64,000 nt of DNA, from NCBI GenBank assembly GCA_034190875.2, contig CM067344.1, positions 75,529,244 to 75,593,243 of the forward strand, read 5' to 3'. The notes beneath the pieces were generated by a model that saw only the letters and a program-made list of their open reading frames with translations, did no database searches and was not told the origin of the DNA. The stretch is from Urechis unicinctus. Lineage: Eukaryota > Annelida > Polychaeta > Xenopneusta > Urechidae. Position 1 is the stretch's first letter; every line of letters starts with the position of its first letter. The position numbers and the translations under genes were made by a program. Below are positions 51,910 through 63,025 of this stretch, piece after piece.

Positions 51910-54900
51910 CAGGCAACCCACATAGCCCACCTCCCTTCATGGCCTGTTGAAAAGAATGTCCTGTTGAAAAGATATCTACTGACCCATAAAATACATTTTG
52001 CCTTACTTGCCAGGTTGCAAGTCATGTCATGTGCCTTATCATTACAGGGCTAGACACTAACCTTTGTCCGCTTGCCCGGGGCAGGTGGTTCTGCTAATGG
52101 GACAAGTGAAAAGTCCCAAGTACTTATCCGACAAGACATATTAATTACTTCGCCGATCGCAGATGTTATCTGGAGCAAACACTGAAGCCTTGAAGACTGA
52201 GGTTTCAGTGTCTTTCGATGTGCAGCCGAGCGTGAAAGACAGAATAATCAGTAACCGTACAGCACTGATCCATACGCCAGTTTCGTGTATGGTGAAGTTC
52301 TTTGACTGTTAATAATTAAGACTCACTCAGTCATGTAAGGTTTAACCGCAAGTTGCTTCATTCTACCAGTACCCGATGAATCGAAAACAGAGGAACTTGT
52401 TACCACAGGGATTTACATTGACCTGCCAGCCGCTATATTCTATGTATACATAGAAGATAGCGGCCGGCAGGCCAATGCAAATCCCTGTGCATGTTACGTG
52501 TCGTAGTATGCATTGTCTCGATAACTAGCTAGCGTCATGACAGTGATGTAAGGTCGAACTAGTAGCAGGAGTTTAGTGACAGGTTTTTAACGCACTATTG
52601 ATTGAACACTACGCGTTGTGACGTTGGTGCGTTACGCACTGAGGTACGATGATGGAGCGCGCAAGCCAACACCTTGTGTTTTGGCGGACTTTTGTACAAC
52701 CAATGTGTCAATCTGCGAGCCTGATGGCACAACAAACACAAAATATATATAAAGGGCCATTATGACCTCAGCTGGTAAATTCAACTGCTATGACCAATGA
52801 AGGAATGAAGCCACGAATATCTTGCATTTACAAGGGGTGGATTTGTACGTTTAATATTTTTGGAAACCTGTTTTCATTAAGCTGTACAGAAATTTCAAAG
52901 ATACTTAACATTTACCAATTGGAGTATAAATAATTTTAATGCAATAATCTTTTTACATAAGATTTTGTAATTTATATCAAGAAAAACAAACATACCATGT
53001 GAACTTATATGTCTTATGGGGCAAGTAGGTTTCACATGGGACAAGTACAAATTGTCATTCACTTGTCCTACGGGAAGTGAATGCTGGAAGTTAGTGTCTA
53101 CCCCTGCATTACCAGGCAGTAGACAAACTTGTGGACCATTTCAGTGTTGTACTCTCTGGCACGGGTGTTGACCCTGATGACTGTGCTTTTTGTCTCACCC
53201 CATACCGCTGAATATAACACCAAACATGCTAAAGGACTGTGGTCGATGACCAGGTATCAACGCCACAGTTACAAGAAAAACATTCAATGGGAAGGTGAGG
53301 AGGAGGATGGACCAGAGTAGGACTTGGTTTACATTGGTCTGTTGTTGAGTAGGGTGTTTTTGCTGTGTATTATACGTTCTTCCCTAAGTTTCAATATGTT
53401 ATTCATGCTGTGTATGTCAAGTGATTTTGGCACGTGTTTGTTACGAATTATATTCTATTTGTATACACATATCAAGTTGTGTGGATTTTTTTGGGCTGGT
53501 TGAATTTTTCTGCGCCGGTGGATTTTGGGAACTACCAGCCCGGATGGCCGGTAGCAAATTTTCTTGCACTGTTTAACTATGTATGTGTCACAGCATTCAG
53601 CATTAGCATTGCTCATAGAAATCTTTCATTTGATCTGGGTTTTTTCCAACTCTACAGATAGAGAAACGACTCTCAGAACTGAAGAGACAATTGGCCAAAA
53701 AGGAGAAAAAACTTCATGTATGAACATTTTCCATATCAGTCTGGTTTTGTTCCATTTCATCTTAAATTTGATGTAAGAATAACTGAAGCATTCACTTTCA
53801 TTTAAAATGGTATCAAAGATTACTCATGAGGATTGATTTCTCCCTCAGAAATATGACCGGCAGACCAAAAGAAAAGCACATGTTCAACAGAAGATAAAAG
53901 AGCATAACCAGCAGTTCACAAACATAGATACCGCCTCCGCATCTATTGCCACAACACCTCAAACACAGCCACCAACTACTGAAGAAGACACTTGTAGCCA
54001 TCCTGTCAGGAAAATTGTCACTGTCACGTTCAGTCTTGTTGGTGATTCTCCTTCAAGTCCCGATGAATCAGAAATCCCTAACAAGATCAAAGAAAAGCAA
54101 CCACCTGTCGTACGTAACACAGATAATGGCTGCATCCAGAAATCGCGTATTCCAATCATAGACCATGAAAATGTTGATGCTCAGAACACTGGGGGTGTTT
54201 CTAAATCTATGATTTTAGAAGACTTGGTAGGGTTTTCTACTGGTAATGCCCAAAAGGCAGCTCCTGGCACACACAAGGAGTTGTATGGAGCAGGCCTAGA
54301 AATGTCTGAGGAAGATTCTCAACAGATGCCTAAAAGAAGAATGCAGAAGAAGAGGTTAAGTCTGCCTGCTAGACCAGTACATACCTCACAAGGCAGCTCA
54401 GTATCTAGCACACATCTCAGTGAAAGTGATGGCCAAAATAAAGATGTCATTGTGAAACAAGCCCACACAGGACAACTACCAGGTGAAGGTGATAAAATAG
54501 CACAGCTTATTGAGCAGGATGTTGTTAAAGACTGTCAATCTAGAGTCTTGACATCATGCAATGGCCAGAATAATATCGAACATAATGAGGAAGAAAGTAG
54601 TTTTAAAAACAGGAGTCTGACTGCTGATGTTGGTGGTAATGACAAAGCATCAGAGGCTTCTTCTAATAAACAGTCAGAGGTACAAACATCCAAGGAAGCT
54701 GAGTTCTTAAATCTTTGCCAACAACCACAGACTGGTACTCCGGTTGTTAAATCTGTAATGCCTGTGAGTACTCGAAAGAAAAGGCAGTCGGACTCTGAAG
54801 TGGTAAACTACTCTTATCTGGATGATGCAGTTGGAGACATGTATAGTCAAGTGAAGAACAGGCCCAGGAGAAGGAGTAGCCAAAGGTCGGAATTCTCACA

Positions 54901-57466
54901 GGAAATATGCCATAGTCAGCAACTACTTGAATCACCCAAATTCCTTCCCTGGAAGCGTAGTTCAAGGCAAAAGCGTAGAGACTCACATCATTCCATATCC
55001 AGTCCTTCAGAACATGCTAGTTTACCACGGATTCCAGATGTGATCAAAGTTTCAGACAGCCAGGATATTGAACAAAGAAGCAGTGAAAACACTCCCGAAT
55101 CCCAATTGTTTCCCTCTCTAAGCACCTGGGTCAGGGACACTGTAGTTCAGAGCATTGTTGATTTCTCTTTGCCTGAAGATGAATTTAGTCAGCTGCAGCT
55201 AGATAAACGGAGTGTTGGTTCACAGTTTACTGAATCCAATAAGAGTAGGTACTCTCCACACATACCCTCTCCACTATCAGGCGCCACCAGTCATCAAGAC
55301 AGCCAAGCCAGTATTAGGAGTGCTACATCAATTAGGAAACCTCTACGTAGACTTTCAAGGGCATCCAGACACAGGACTACGAGCCATTCCAAGGACAACA
55401 CCAGCCAAGCTAGCAACGGGTCAATAGATCTCGTTAATTCTGACACAGCTTCTTCCGCTCCTTCTCTTCAGAAATCCTCACCATCACTTGTTGAAAGTGG
55501 CTTTAGTGTGAGCCACACACCCTGTGGGAAGCCACCACCACCTGTTGCAGTGGACACCCCATCTGTAAACCTGTCCGCCACAGACAAAACGTCTAACGTG
55601 GTGAACAGAACAACTGTACCAGTTGCCCTCGGTGATCACCTGAAGTCATCACTAACATACTGTCACATGGTAATCTCCTCACTTCTTCTGGCATACTCTG
55701 CTTGTATTAGATTTCACCACTGCTGAACAACTTGACATGTTACTTACACCGTAATTGTTGCATGGCCGTATTGCTTGTTGGTCGATGAAAATAAGATATA
55801 TGACAGTACTATGGTACATATTGTTTTGTCTACTGGCAAACCAGTCCCTGAAGGAGTGTGTCAGTATGGACTGTATACAGAGAGGCTCTTACTCCGTTCT
55901 GGCATTGGCAACGAAAACTCTGGTGTCATTGTGGGTGGTCTACACAGACTCTGCCCAACAGATATATGAGTATGTCCACAATGGTAGATTCTGTCAGGTG
56001 AGTTATGCCATTACCTTATTTTCATTGTAATCATTGATTCCCTGCTGGGTGCTATGCCTTGGTCTTTTGTCTGTCCTGTACCTATGCATTAATTTGTAAT
56101 TCATCTGTTTGTAATTATCAATTCATAGACTAAGACAAATCGTTCCACGAAAGAGTTCACTTGAATATTTGAAAATTTACTGTTCGAGCTGTTGGTCCGA
56201 AGCATAGCTAATCCAACGATTCCTTCATTTCATAATATTACTGTGTAAACCTGACCTAACCTGGTTTTGTTGATGTTTTGACTGCTCATCAGGTTGAGAT
56301 TCTGTCCATTTGCTTTGCTCCATGGACAAGTCAAGGTCAAGTTCATTTGTGTCTCACAACCAGAAAGGCTGATACGAGGCGAGTCAGTGTCATGACGTTC
56401 CTCTTGGAGCAATGTCAGTCTGACCTTATTAGCAACAAGCTCAAGGTCACTGATTTCCAGGAGGTGACTGTTGCCATTGTTAACAAGTGAGAGGGAGTTC
56501 TGTATGATACTAACATGAGAACATTTCTTTATTACTCATGGATTAATCAAATACATACAGTAGTACAGGACACAGACTGTTAGTCAATTTGTTGTGTTTT
56601 ATAATTCAGGGTACAGGATAGCTTTATCTTCATTGTGCTGCCTCTCATGGCAGGACACAGTCATTATATACTAGTCTCGTCTCCGGACATGCACCAGTTC
56701 ACTGGCATCGCCCGCTACCATCGTTTATGTGATACTGATGTGACTTTCTCACGATACTTACTGCCCTCCTGTAAAGCGGCCATCTTGTCACTGGTGGAGA
56801 TTGAGGGTCAGTCAGGAGCCATGTTGGCAGTCTCCAGGAGGGCTGTCTATGTATGGTGAGTGCTTCATTTAGTTGACATGTTTGGCAAGAATTTATTCTT
56901 AATAGTAATTGCTTACATAGGTTGATAACATTTGATTGCTTATCAAACCTTTGAATACTTATAAATTGAAGTTTGTTGCATTCATTTAGGAACCGCGATT
57001 GGTGATAATGCATTTATTGATAAAGAATACTGTAGATATTTATTATGTACTGGTTGTAGGAACTATGTGGATGGGTTTCTCTTGGTCTCCATTGTCTTAG
57101 CTGAGTCAGTTCTGTTATGCCCTCGAGCTGTTACTGCATCGGTATGTGTTACATACTTAACTCCCTCTCAACCAGATATTAAGGCAAATAGTCCATTTTG
57201 AGATAATATGTGTGAGATTGCTCGCCTCTGTCATATTCTTTGCACACTGTGATATATGTTGTGAATGAGGATCACTTTCCGTACAGTAGAGGTTGCTGTT
57301 TTTTTAACACCTTGTGACCTTGCCAATCAACGTTCTTTGTCTGTAGGGCTACATTTTCGCCACGGTCACCACTGATGATGAAGATGACAGCACAAGACCT
57401 GGGCAGTGTTTGTTAGCTATTGAACCTGTTGGTGGGAAATATATTGTGATAGGTTCAGATAATTAA
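50212..57466 (+). CDS. PALB2: PALB2-like recombination-repair scaffold
   Basis: Likely homologue of PALB2, which links BRCA1 to BRCA2/RAD51 in homologous recombination in the nucleus. Exons: 50,212-50,226 (tentative), 53,658-53,717, 53,849-55,669, 55,845-55,997, 56,293-56,486, 56,610-56,855, 57,060-57,141 and 57,347-57,466; phases agree and give 896 residues. Exon 2 is exactly 60 nt in phase 0 and encodes a coiled coil (EKRLSELKRQLAKKEKKL), continuing in KYDRQTKRKAHVQQKIKEH. This is the size and position I recall for human PALB2 exon 2. A long Ser-rich linker has a basic patch near residue 361 and DFSLPEDEFSQLQLDK near 463. The last five exons encode WD40-like strands (LALATKTLVSLWVV, AMLAVSRRAVYVWNY). 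The protein appears to stop about one propeller blade early. The 3' part of the large exon and its GTAATC donor at 55,670 are the weakest junctions. Confidence 0.7.
50315..50524. repeat. Pair of ~55-bp direct repeats
   Basis: A segment starting ACCTAGCTCCGGTCATAACG at 50,315-50,371 recurs at 50,464-50,524 with one short insertion. Both copies lie just inside the proposed first intron of the PALB2-like gene. Short spacing and high identity suggest a recent local duplication. Confidence 0.85.
50968..51070 (+). mobile_element. Orphan hAT-like element end
   Basis: CAGGGCTCAAAACTAACG resembles a hAT-type terminus. It is followed by two subterminal repeats of the form CGCCCG..TGGCGAGT. No matching opposite end was found before 52,040, so this is a fragment or a strongly diverged element. 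Confidence 0.4.
51860..51909. repeat. (TA)n microsatellite
   Basis: About 50 bp of TA dinucleotides with one AA interruption, in the first intron of the PALB2-like gene. Confidence 0.98.
52045..53106. mobile_element. 1,062-bp non-autonomous hAT-like DNA transposon
   Basis: Left end CAGGGCTAGACACTAAC and right end GTTAGTGTCTACCCCTG are inverted copies with one mismatch. The inner sequences stay similar for about 100 bp (GGACAAGT and AAGACATA blocks in both arms). The element is bounded on both sides by the 5-bp direct repeat CATTA (52,040-52,044 and 53,107-53,111). No transposase frame is present. Superfamily assignment rests on the CAGGG terminus; the 5-bp duplication is short for typical hAT (8 bp) but is known in some hAT lineages. 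Confidence 0.8.
52404..52489. repeat. 86-bp near-perfect palindrome nested in the hAT-like element
   Basis: Arms start CACAGGGATTTACATTG and end CAATGCAAATCCCTGTG, meeting at TATGTATACATA. Only a few mismatches interrupt the pairing. It could be a separate miniature element inserted into the larger one, or an internal hairpin of it. Confidence 0.9.
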
Positions 57467-57559
57467 AAGTAACTGATTAGTACAAATGGCATATTTGATT
57501 AGCAATAAGTGGAATGTAGAGATTCTTTGTATTGTTGAACTGGTGAATTTGTTAAGTTG

Positions 57560-57565
57560 AATAAA
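57560..57565 (+). terminator. Poly(A) signal AATAAA of the PALB2-like gene
   Basis: AATAAA lies 94 bp after the TAA stop at 57,464-57,466. Its proximity supports that stop as the true 3' end of the coding region, without a further exon for a last propeller blade. Confidence 0.6.
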
Positions 57566-58941
57566 GGTTTGAAGATTTTCATTATGGTTGATTTATTGAA
57601 AAGACAGCATTGAGTATTGGCCAAGAGGAAGCCAATTGTTTGTCCATTGTTGTTTGGTGTGGAAATTGATAAGGGTCGGTGTGGATTCATGTTGTTGTAA
57701 TTTTATGCACTACATGCTGCCAAATGTTACAGCCTGTTTTTATACACATTTCGACAAAATGTACTCCATAGTCTTCTGTTGTGAGTATAAACACAAGGCA
57801 GCCATATAATGCATTTCTAAATACTACACAGGCACAATGCAAACATTGCTTATCATTTTCACCTTATTTCATCCAAAATTCATTGTTCAATGGAAATTAC
57901 TATAAATTTGTCCATCACTTATTTATGCTTGGTCCATGATACTAAAAAAAGCACAAGTTTGCCTTTATTCGATCGTCGGTTCCTGACGGGTAGCATCTGT
58001 CACAACACAACCCGACTGGCAACTCCAATTCGTACTATTTTCATTGTAAACAGTTCTCTTCTAGCGCAGTCATTCCATGAGGCCACTCGTAGCCTGCAAC
58101 CTTATCAATGTCCCATCGCACGTTTTACTTGTAGAATATTTAAACAATGGCCCCAAAATCAGCTGATAACAACTCTTAGACATCCACCCCGCAATCAGAT
58201 TTAATGAATCTGTTTAATAACATTAGTGTGCTATTCACATAGACCCGACATTCTGTAAAGGACTAGTGAGTAATGGTAATGTTGGGGTTTTACGTCACAT
58301 TCAAGAACGATGTTATATCGCGACGGTGATCAATGAGGATGATTGTGAGGCTATGACAGCTCCCTGTAATGACAAGTGTCCACTTGACGCAAACCCGTTG
58401 CCCAGATCGGGCTGCGAAACCCATGCCACTGGGAGGAAGGTCCCGCACGATAATATTGAGCAAGCGGGTCGGGTGCGTCTCCTTCCAGAGATAGGACTGC
58501 CATTTAACGTCACGGGAAACTAGGTGTTTACACCTTGTGAACGAACCCACAATGTGTAAGTCGAAAAGCGATGTAATTTACCACAACGCCACGGAAACCG
58601 TCTGACTAGAAAGAGTCCAGCCAGATGAATCTAATTATGGAAATATTTCCAAGCCTTTTGATAAAATTTGATTGATTTTTGTTATCTGTCAATGGTTAGC
58701 ACAACATTAAGTCGATTGGAGACAATCACGCTACTTCCAGAAGAGGGATATCCATCTCCACAGATGATTCCGTTGGGTGCAAAAACATGAACCGCAGTTA
58801 AATTTCCGGCTGCAATCTTTATTCAAGATGACATCGGAAAACAAATGCAATTTGTTTGTTGCGCAGGGTTGCGCACATTAATCATATAGGCTGGCTACAA
58901 GGGTCAAAGTGTCAGTCTTCGCGCTGATTTTAACCGAGATA

Positions 58942-59063
<122 letters not shown>

Positions 59064-59120
59064 CTGAACAGTTTAAGCTGTGAATTGACATCCATTGCAC
59101 CGAATTAGTGTCTTGTTTAC

Positions 59121-59321
<201 letters not shown>

Positions 59322-60001
59322 CAACGGTCTTCTGTACAACATCTGGCGATTAGCAGATTAACTCAGGTAGATAAGATGCTGTTCAGTAGTAAGCCATCTT
59401 TCAATTTCTGTTCATCGTTAGAAATATCACGGAATTACCGTTGCGCTCGGGACATTTTTTATCATAGGAAGTGAACAGCGTAAATTTAATATAGCAAAAT
59501 ACGTACTTAATCGACCTTGTGATAATCATTTCGACATCACCATTGTGTTGTCCTCAGCGTGACAAAAAGGTTACCACAGGTTTCACATGATGTCCCAGAA
59601 AACTATTGTTTACAAAGAACAGTTGGGTCCGACATTTATCTGTCAAGTGTTACACTCAGTGGAAGAAAATAGGACAATATTGGCTATACGATTCTTACTC
59701 AAATGCACGCATCCTTAACAGTTACATTTTGACCGTAACGAGTCCCTGACTAGTGCTAACAACCTCCCCCTGGATACAGTCCTAGTGGATAAATCATTGT
59801 TTACAACAGAACAAACATCTACCTGTGCTACCAAAGACACAATAGCTGTTTTGATCCCAACGTATCCTTCACCTTACAGTTTGTATTACATTGTATAGCT
59901 GTTAAATAATGAAGGTGCGGTCAGTTTGTCATATTATTATCATACTACTCCCAGATTATTCTACCGTTTTCCCGATCTGCTTTGGAAGTGTGTTGACATA
60001 T

Positions 60002-61246
60002 TTAAGTCTTGTTCTCATTTCCAGTGACCACGATCTGATGAATGGCTGCTCCAATTGATGCAAACAAAGTTAAACAAACTCCGGCCCAGTGCAACGGCAT
60101 TGGCGACGGCAGAGACAAATTTGGCATGGCATATTGCAAACCGAATGTTAAAACCAAAGCAAGTGGTGAAATTAGTGCGAATGCCGCAGGCTCTGTGTAT
60201 AACCAGCATAGATATACTGACCAGCAGGTCAGCTGGAAAAACACAACAAAGCCAAAGAAAGGTCCATATCCAGAGTCGCTGATGACTGACCAAGGGGCTA
60301 CTGGATCAGCGAAAACAAATAGTTCCGCTAACGCGACAAGCGAAGCTGACAATCCTACGACGAATGCCAAAGGTCCTATACCCACGCCATAGCAATGGCG
60401 ATATATGGACGAGCACGTTATTGCTAGTAAACCAGCCGAAATCACCAACAAGAAATACGCATAACCTTTTTCCGAAAACATGTCGCCTTTAAAATCCCAA
60501 TTTCCATTATTGTCGACTGTACCAGGGTCGCCGGGGGATGAGGGCAGTGGTAGTACTGTTTGGTAGGAGGAATTGAATGTCGCTCCAAGGTCAGGCGCGC
60601 CATCACCCACAGCGCGGTCCACATCAAGAGATCTACCCGTCACCGGCAGAAATCCATGTTCGTTTGCAGACTTGTGTGCAGCCCCGATGTAGAGCCATGA
60701 ACCCACTGCAGCAAGCACGCCCAGCGCCAGGAGACCCTTGTTCCAGGACCAGTCGAGTAACGTTGTGATCAATAAGCTGAAAACGACCATGCCGCAGATT
60801 GTGGTTCCGCCCACACATCCCGGTGGAAGCACTTTGCCGGCTTGGTGGATACTGGCAAGGGCCAGTACTATAGAGAGACCGGCTCCAAACAACCATACTA
60901 CCATATTGCAGTCCAGTGTCACAAATTTCCGCCATTGCAGCCCTACGCCTACCGTAGCGCAAGTAGTCTGAATTCCGAAGCCAAGCGCAACCAGTTCCAG
61001 TGAAGGTACTCCCGTTGTTCCGAGCATGCGCATTGTCAGTAAGGTAGAACATACGCAGATGGAAAACAGAACTGTCATAAAACACCCAAATATCGTTTGG
61101 CGTCTGGTCAATGGGACGCGAGTTTCGTCCTCGACCTCCATTTCCATATCATCGGATATGGCTTTGAAAGATCCATACTGACCGGAGATTGCTGCGTCCT
61201 TCTGTTCAGAGGCGGTCAGAAACGTTCTGTCGCTTTCGCTCGCCAT
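60002..61246 (-). CDS. Ten-TM drug/metabolite-transporter (DMT)-like membrane protein
   Basis: Single-exon gene of 414 codons from ATG 61,244-61,246; the frame opens one codon earlier with GTG, which is unlikely to be used. About 50 polar, acidic N-terminal residues precede ten hydrophobic segments near 51-73, 80-102, 115-135, 147-166, 170-190, 261-281, 288-312, 327-350, 353-374 and 386-406. A 70-residue hydrophilic loop with an NSS sequon separates the halves. SLELVALGF after TM1 and TEPAAFALISPLALVL near the end resemble the duplicated halves of EamA/SLC35-like carriers. The substrate cannot be inferred. GC content is higher than in the flanks, consistent with a real coding exon. A promoter motif cluster lies upstream, and the gene converges with the PALB2-like gene. 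Membership of another 10-TM family remains possible. Confidence 0.88.
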   Translation of the reverse strand: MASESDRTFLTASEQKDAAISGQYGSFKAISDDMEMEVEDETRVPLTRRQTIFGCFMTVLFSICVCSTLLTMRMLGTTGVPSLELVALGFGIQTTCATVGVGLQWRKFVTLDCNMVVWLFGAGLSIVLALASIHQAGKVLPPGCVGGTTICGMVVFSLLITTLLDWSWNKGLLALGVLAAVGSWLYIGAAHKSANEHGFLPVTGRSLDVDRAVGDGAPDLGATFNSSYQTVLPLPSSPGDPGTVDNNGNWDFKGDMFSEKGYAYFLLVISAGLLAITCSSIYRHCYGVGIGPLAFVVGLSASLVALAELFVFADPVAPWSVISDSGYGPFFGFVVFFQLTCWSVYLCWLYTEPAAFALISPLALVLTFGLQYAMPNLSLPSPMPLHWAGVCLTLFASIGAAIHQIVVTGNENKT

Positions 61247-61354
61247 CACACCAGCATTCTATTCCGTAATGTCAAGTAAAATACATCATTTGTCCGTTTG
61301 ACAGCCGTTGGTTTTCCGTGTCGTTGGAAGTCTGATCTCGATACGACTAGCAAT

Positions 61355-61423
61355 TGACGTCACCGATGACCAGCCGGTACCCACAGACCAGCTGTTACCA
61401 CGTGTATTTCCATTGGTGATTGG
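61355..61423 (-). promoter_or_regulatory. CRE, E-box and double CCAAT upstream of the transporter gene
   Basis: A perfect CRE TGACGTCA (61,355-61,362), an E-box CACGTG (61,399-61,404) and two inverted CCAAT pentamers (61,412-61,416 and 61,419-61,423) lie 109-177 bp upstream of the start codon. Clustered at this distance they make a plausible core promoter responsive to CREB/ATF, bHLH and NF-Y type factors. Function is inferred from motif and position. Confidence 0.55.
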
Positions 61424-61429
61424 TCGTAC

Positions 61430-62970
61430 ACGGACGCTGATCTAACGTCGACCGCCCAATCTCGGCGGGGACATCTCGAGATTCTCATATGAACGAACAA
61501 TATATGTTCATTTATTTATCTATTCGGACATCAACATCTTTTGACGAGATTTCGCTACGTCACATATTAGCACAGACGTCGTTTTCAGAAAAAATACACC
61601 CTGTATGGCGGTTTAACTGACAACTTCTTTCCATACTTCTTCCTATGGATCGTAGTTGTATGCCATGTGTGGATACAAATCCAACCCAATGATTAGTCAT
61701 TGCACTGACAACAACCTTCATCAAGTGTCGGATTCACAAAGTATCACGCCAACCTGGGAAATGGCGTTGATAGCTTAACTTTTTGTCCGTTAACAAACGG
61801 TTTTTAAACAAATTGAATTTGATTTTATTGATTAATTCGTGTGGTTGATGAGACGTTTTTTACATGGAACCAATTTATCTTCCTAACCCGCATAAAACCT
61901 GATTCGATCTCTATGAAAGCGACAGTCAGCCGACCAGTAATAACGCATCAAAGGGCCGCTTAGGCTTCATCTGGGTCGCCTCGTAGAGCTTACAGCTACA
62001 CAAAGAGGGTTCACTCTAACTGACTATGCGGCGAGCACTTCCAGCACGCCCATCGTGACCCTACCATTAGATAAACAAAAGTTCATTGGACTGATGATTA
62101 TGGTGAAGGAATGCGACATCTTATTGGTCAAGGCGACCACGCCCCCAAATTTCCATGTGGTTTTAACATTATGACAAGCAGGGGGCTTGGTCTCATCGTT
62201 TGTCGAATTTTGTGTACTGGTTTTTAAATGCAAATGAGGCAGCACACTGATCAGATGATTTTGTCACCTTTGAGACGAAATATGAAAAAACCGTTGGCTC
62301 AGATTAGGAAACATGGCATATTGAGCTGAAACTAAAACGTTCCAATTAGCCTCACTGTAAACAAGCCTTGATCTTAATCCATTTATTAAGAAAATGGAAA
62401 AATAAGAAGTGCCCAGTGATTACCATGCTCAAAGGATTTGACGTTCGGACCATGACAGAACAAGCGACAGATCAGCGCTCACTGGCATACACTATATAGC
62501 GAAATGGACAGATAGACAAATCCACACAGTTACACACTATGACACTCAGATACGCATATAGCAAAACGTGCAAATGTGATCATAATGGTTCATAACGAAA
62601 CATACATATATATTTATAAGTGGTTACAGGCGTTGGCAGTCTTGAATTTCGAGTACCGTTGTGTAGAACAGATCTTGTTTCAAGCCAGTGTGAGGTTCCT
62701 GCAGAGATAAAAATCGCCATGTTAAGCTACTTTTGTACAATGACTCTTAGTGGCTGTTAACTTTATTTCTTACTGCAACTACCGGGTTCATACATGTCTT
62801 CTAAGCGTGACGATATGGGGAAAACGAAAGTGCTCGGTCGCAGTCACAACCGTGTCCCAATACACGGTCACCAGGACAAGACAGGTCCATATAACACCAA
62901 GGGCACATAGCATAGTGTATTACCAAATATATTCGCTCGCAGCATATGTGGTGTGTTGACTTCAATGCCG
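61430..62970. other. Gene-free intergenic region
   Basis: No supportable gene. A palindrome-free, moderately AT-rich sequence with only short frames. An octamer ATGCAAAT at 62,228-62,235 stands alone. Confidence 0.5.
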
Positions 62971-62975
62971 CCAAG

Positions 62976-63025
62976 ATGGGGGTGAACGCCGGCAGCATTG
63001 TCGAGCAACAAGCAGACCCAAGATG
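62976..63025 (+). CDS. Possible first coding exon of a gene leaving the window
   Basis: ATG 62,976 has a strong initiation context (GCCGCCAAGATGG) and opens 16 codons, MGVNAGSIVEQQADPR plus two bases. It then meets a consensus donor, AGATG followed by GTGAGT at 63,026. No following exon was recognised before 64,000. The CCAAGATGG motif here and again at 63,018 also fits YY1 sites, so it may mark a transcription start and not a coding exon. No protein family is recognisable from so short a piece. Confidence 0.3.

Larger units (their letters stand above)
52014..53320 (+). pseudogene. Exon-like fragment split by the transposon
   Basis: With the transposon and one CATTA removed, a frame starting after an acceptor-like tract (TTGCCTTACTTGCCAG, exon from 52,014) reads GCKSCHVPYHYQAVDKLVDHF across the insertion point and on to TGA 53,209-53,211. 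A shift of one base there would continue through AEYNTKHAKGLWSMTRY to TAG at 53,320. I do not recognise the family. Conservation is untested, and a chance frame or a decayed gene remnant in the PALB2 intron are both possible. Confidence 0.25.

Noticed and set aside
55755-55969. Alternative frame (LVDENKIYDSTMVHIVLSTGK) across exon 4 of the PALB2-like gene
   Set aside because: It hits a stop before the donor at 55,998. The other frame continues in phase into the next exon and has the WD40-like strand.
60015-61085. Several overlapping frames on both strands within the transporter gene
   Set aside because: Shadow frames of the 414-codon membrane protein, whose hydrophobic pattern and start context are far better.
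62228-62235. Octamer ATGCAAAT as a histone-type promoter
   Set aside because: No histone coding sequence or histone 3' stem-loop follows in either direction.
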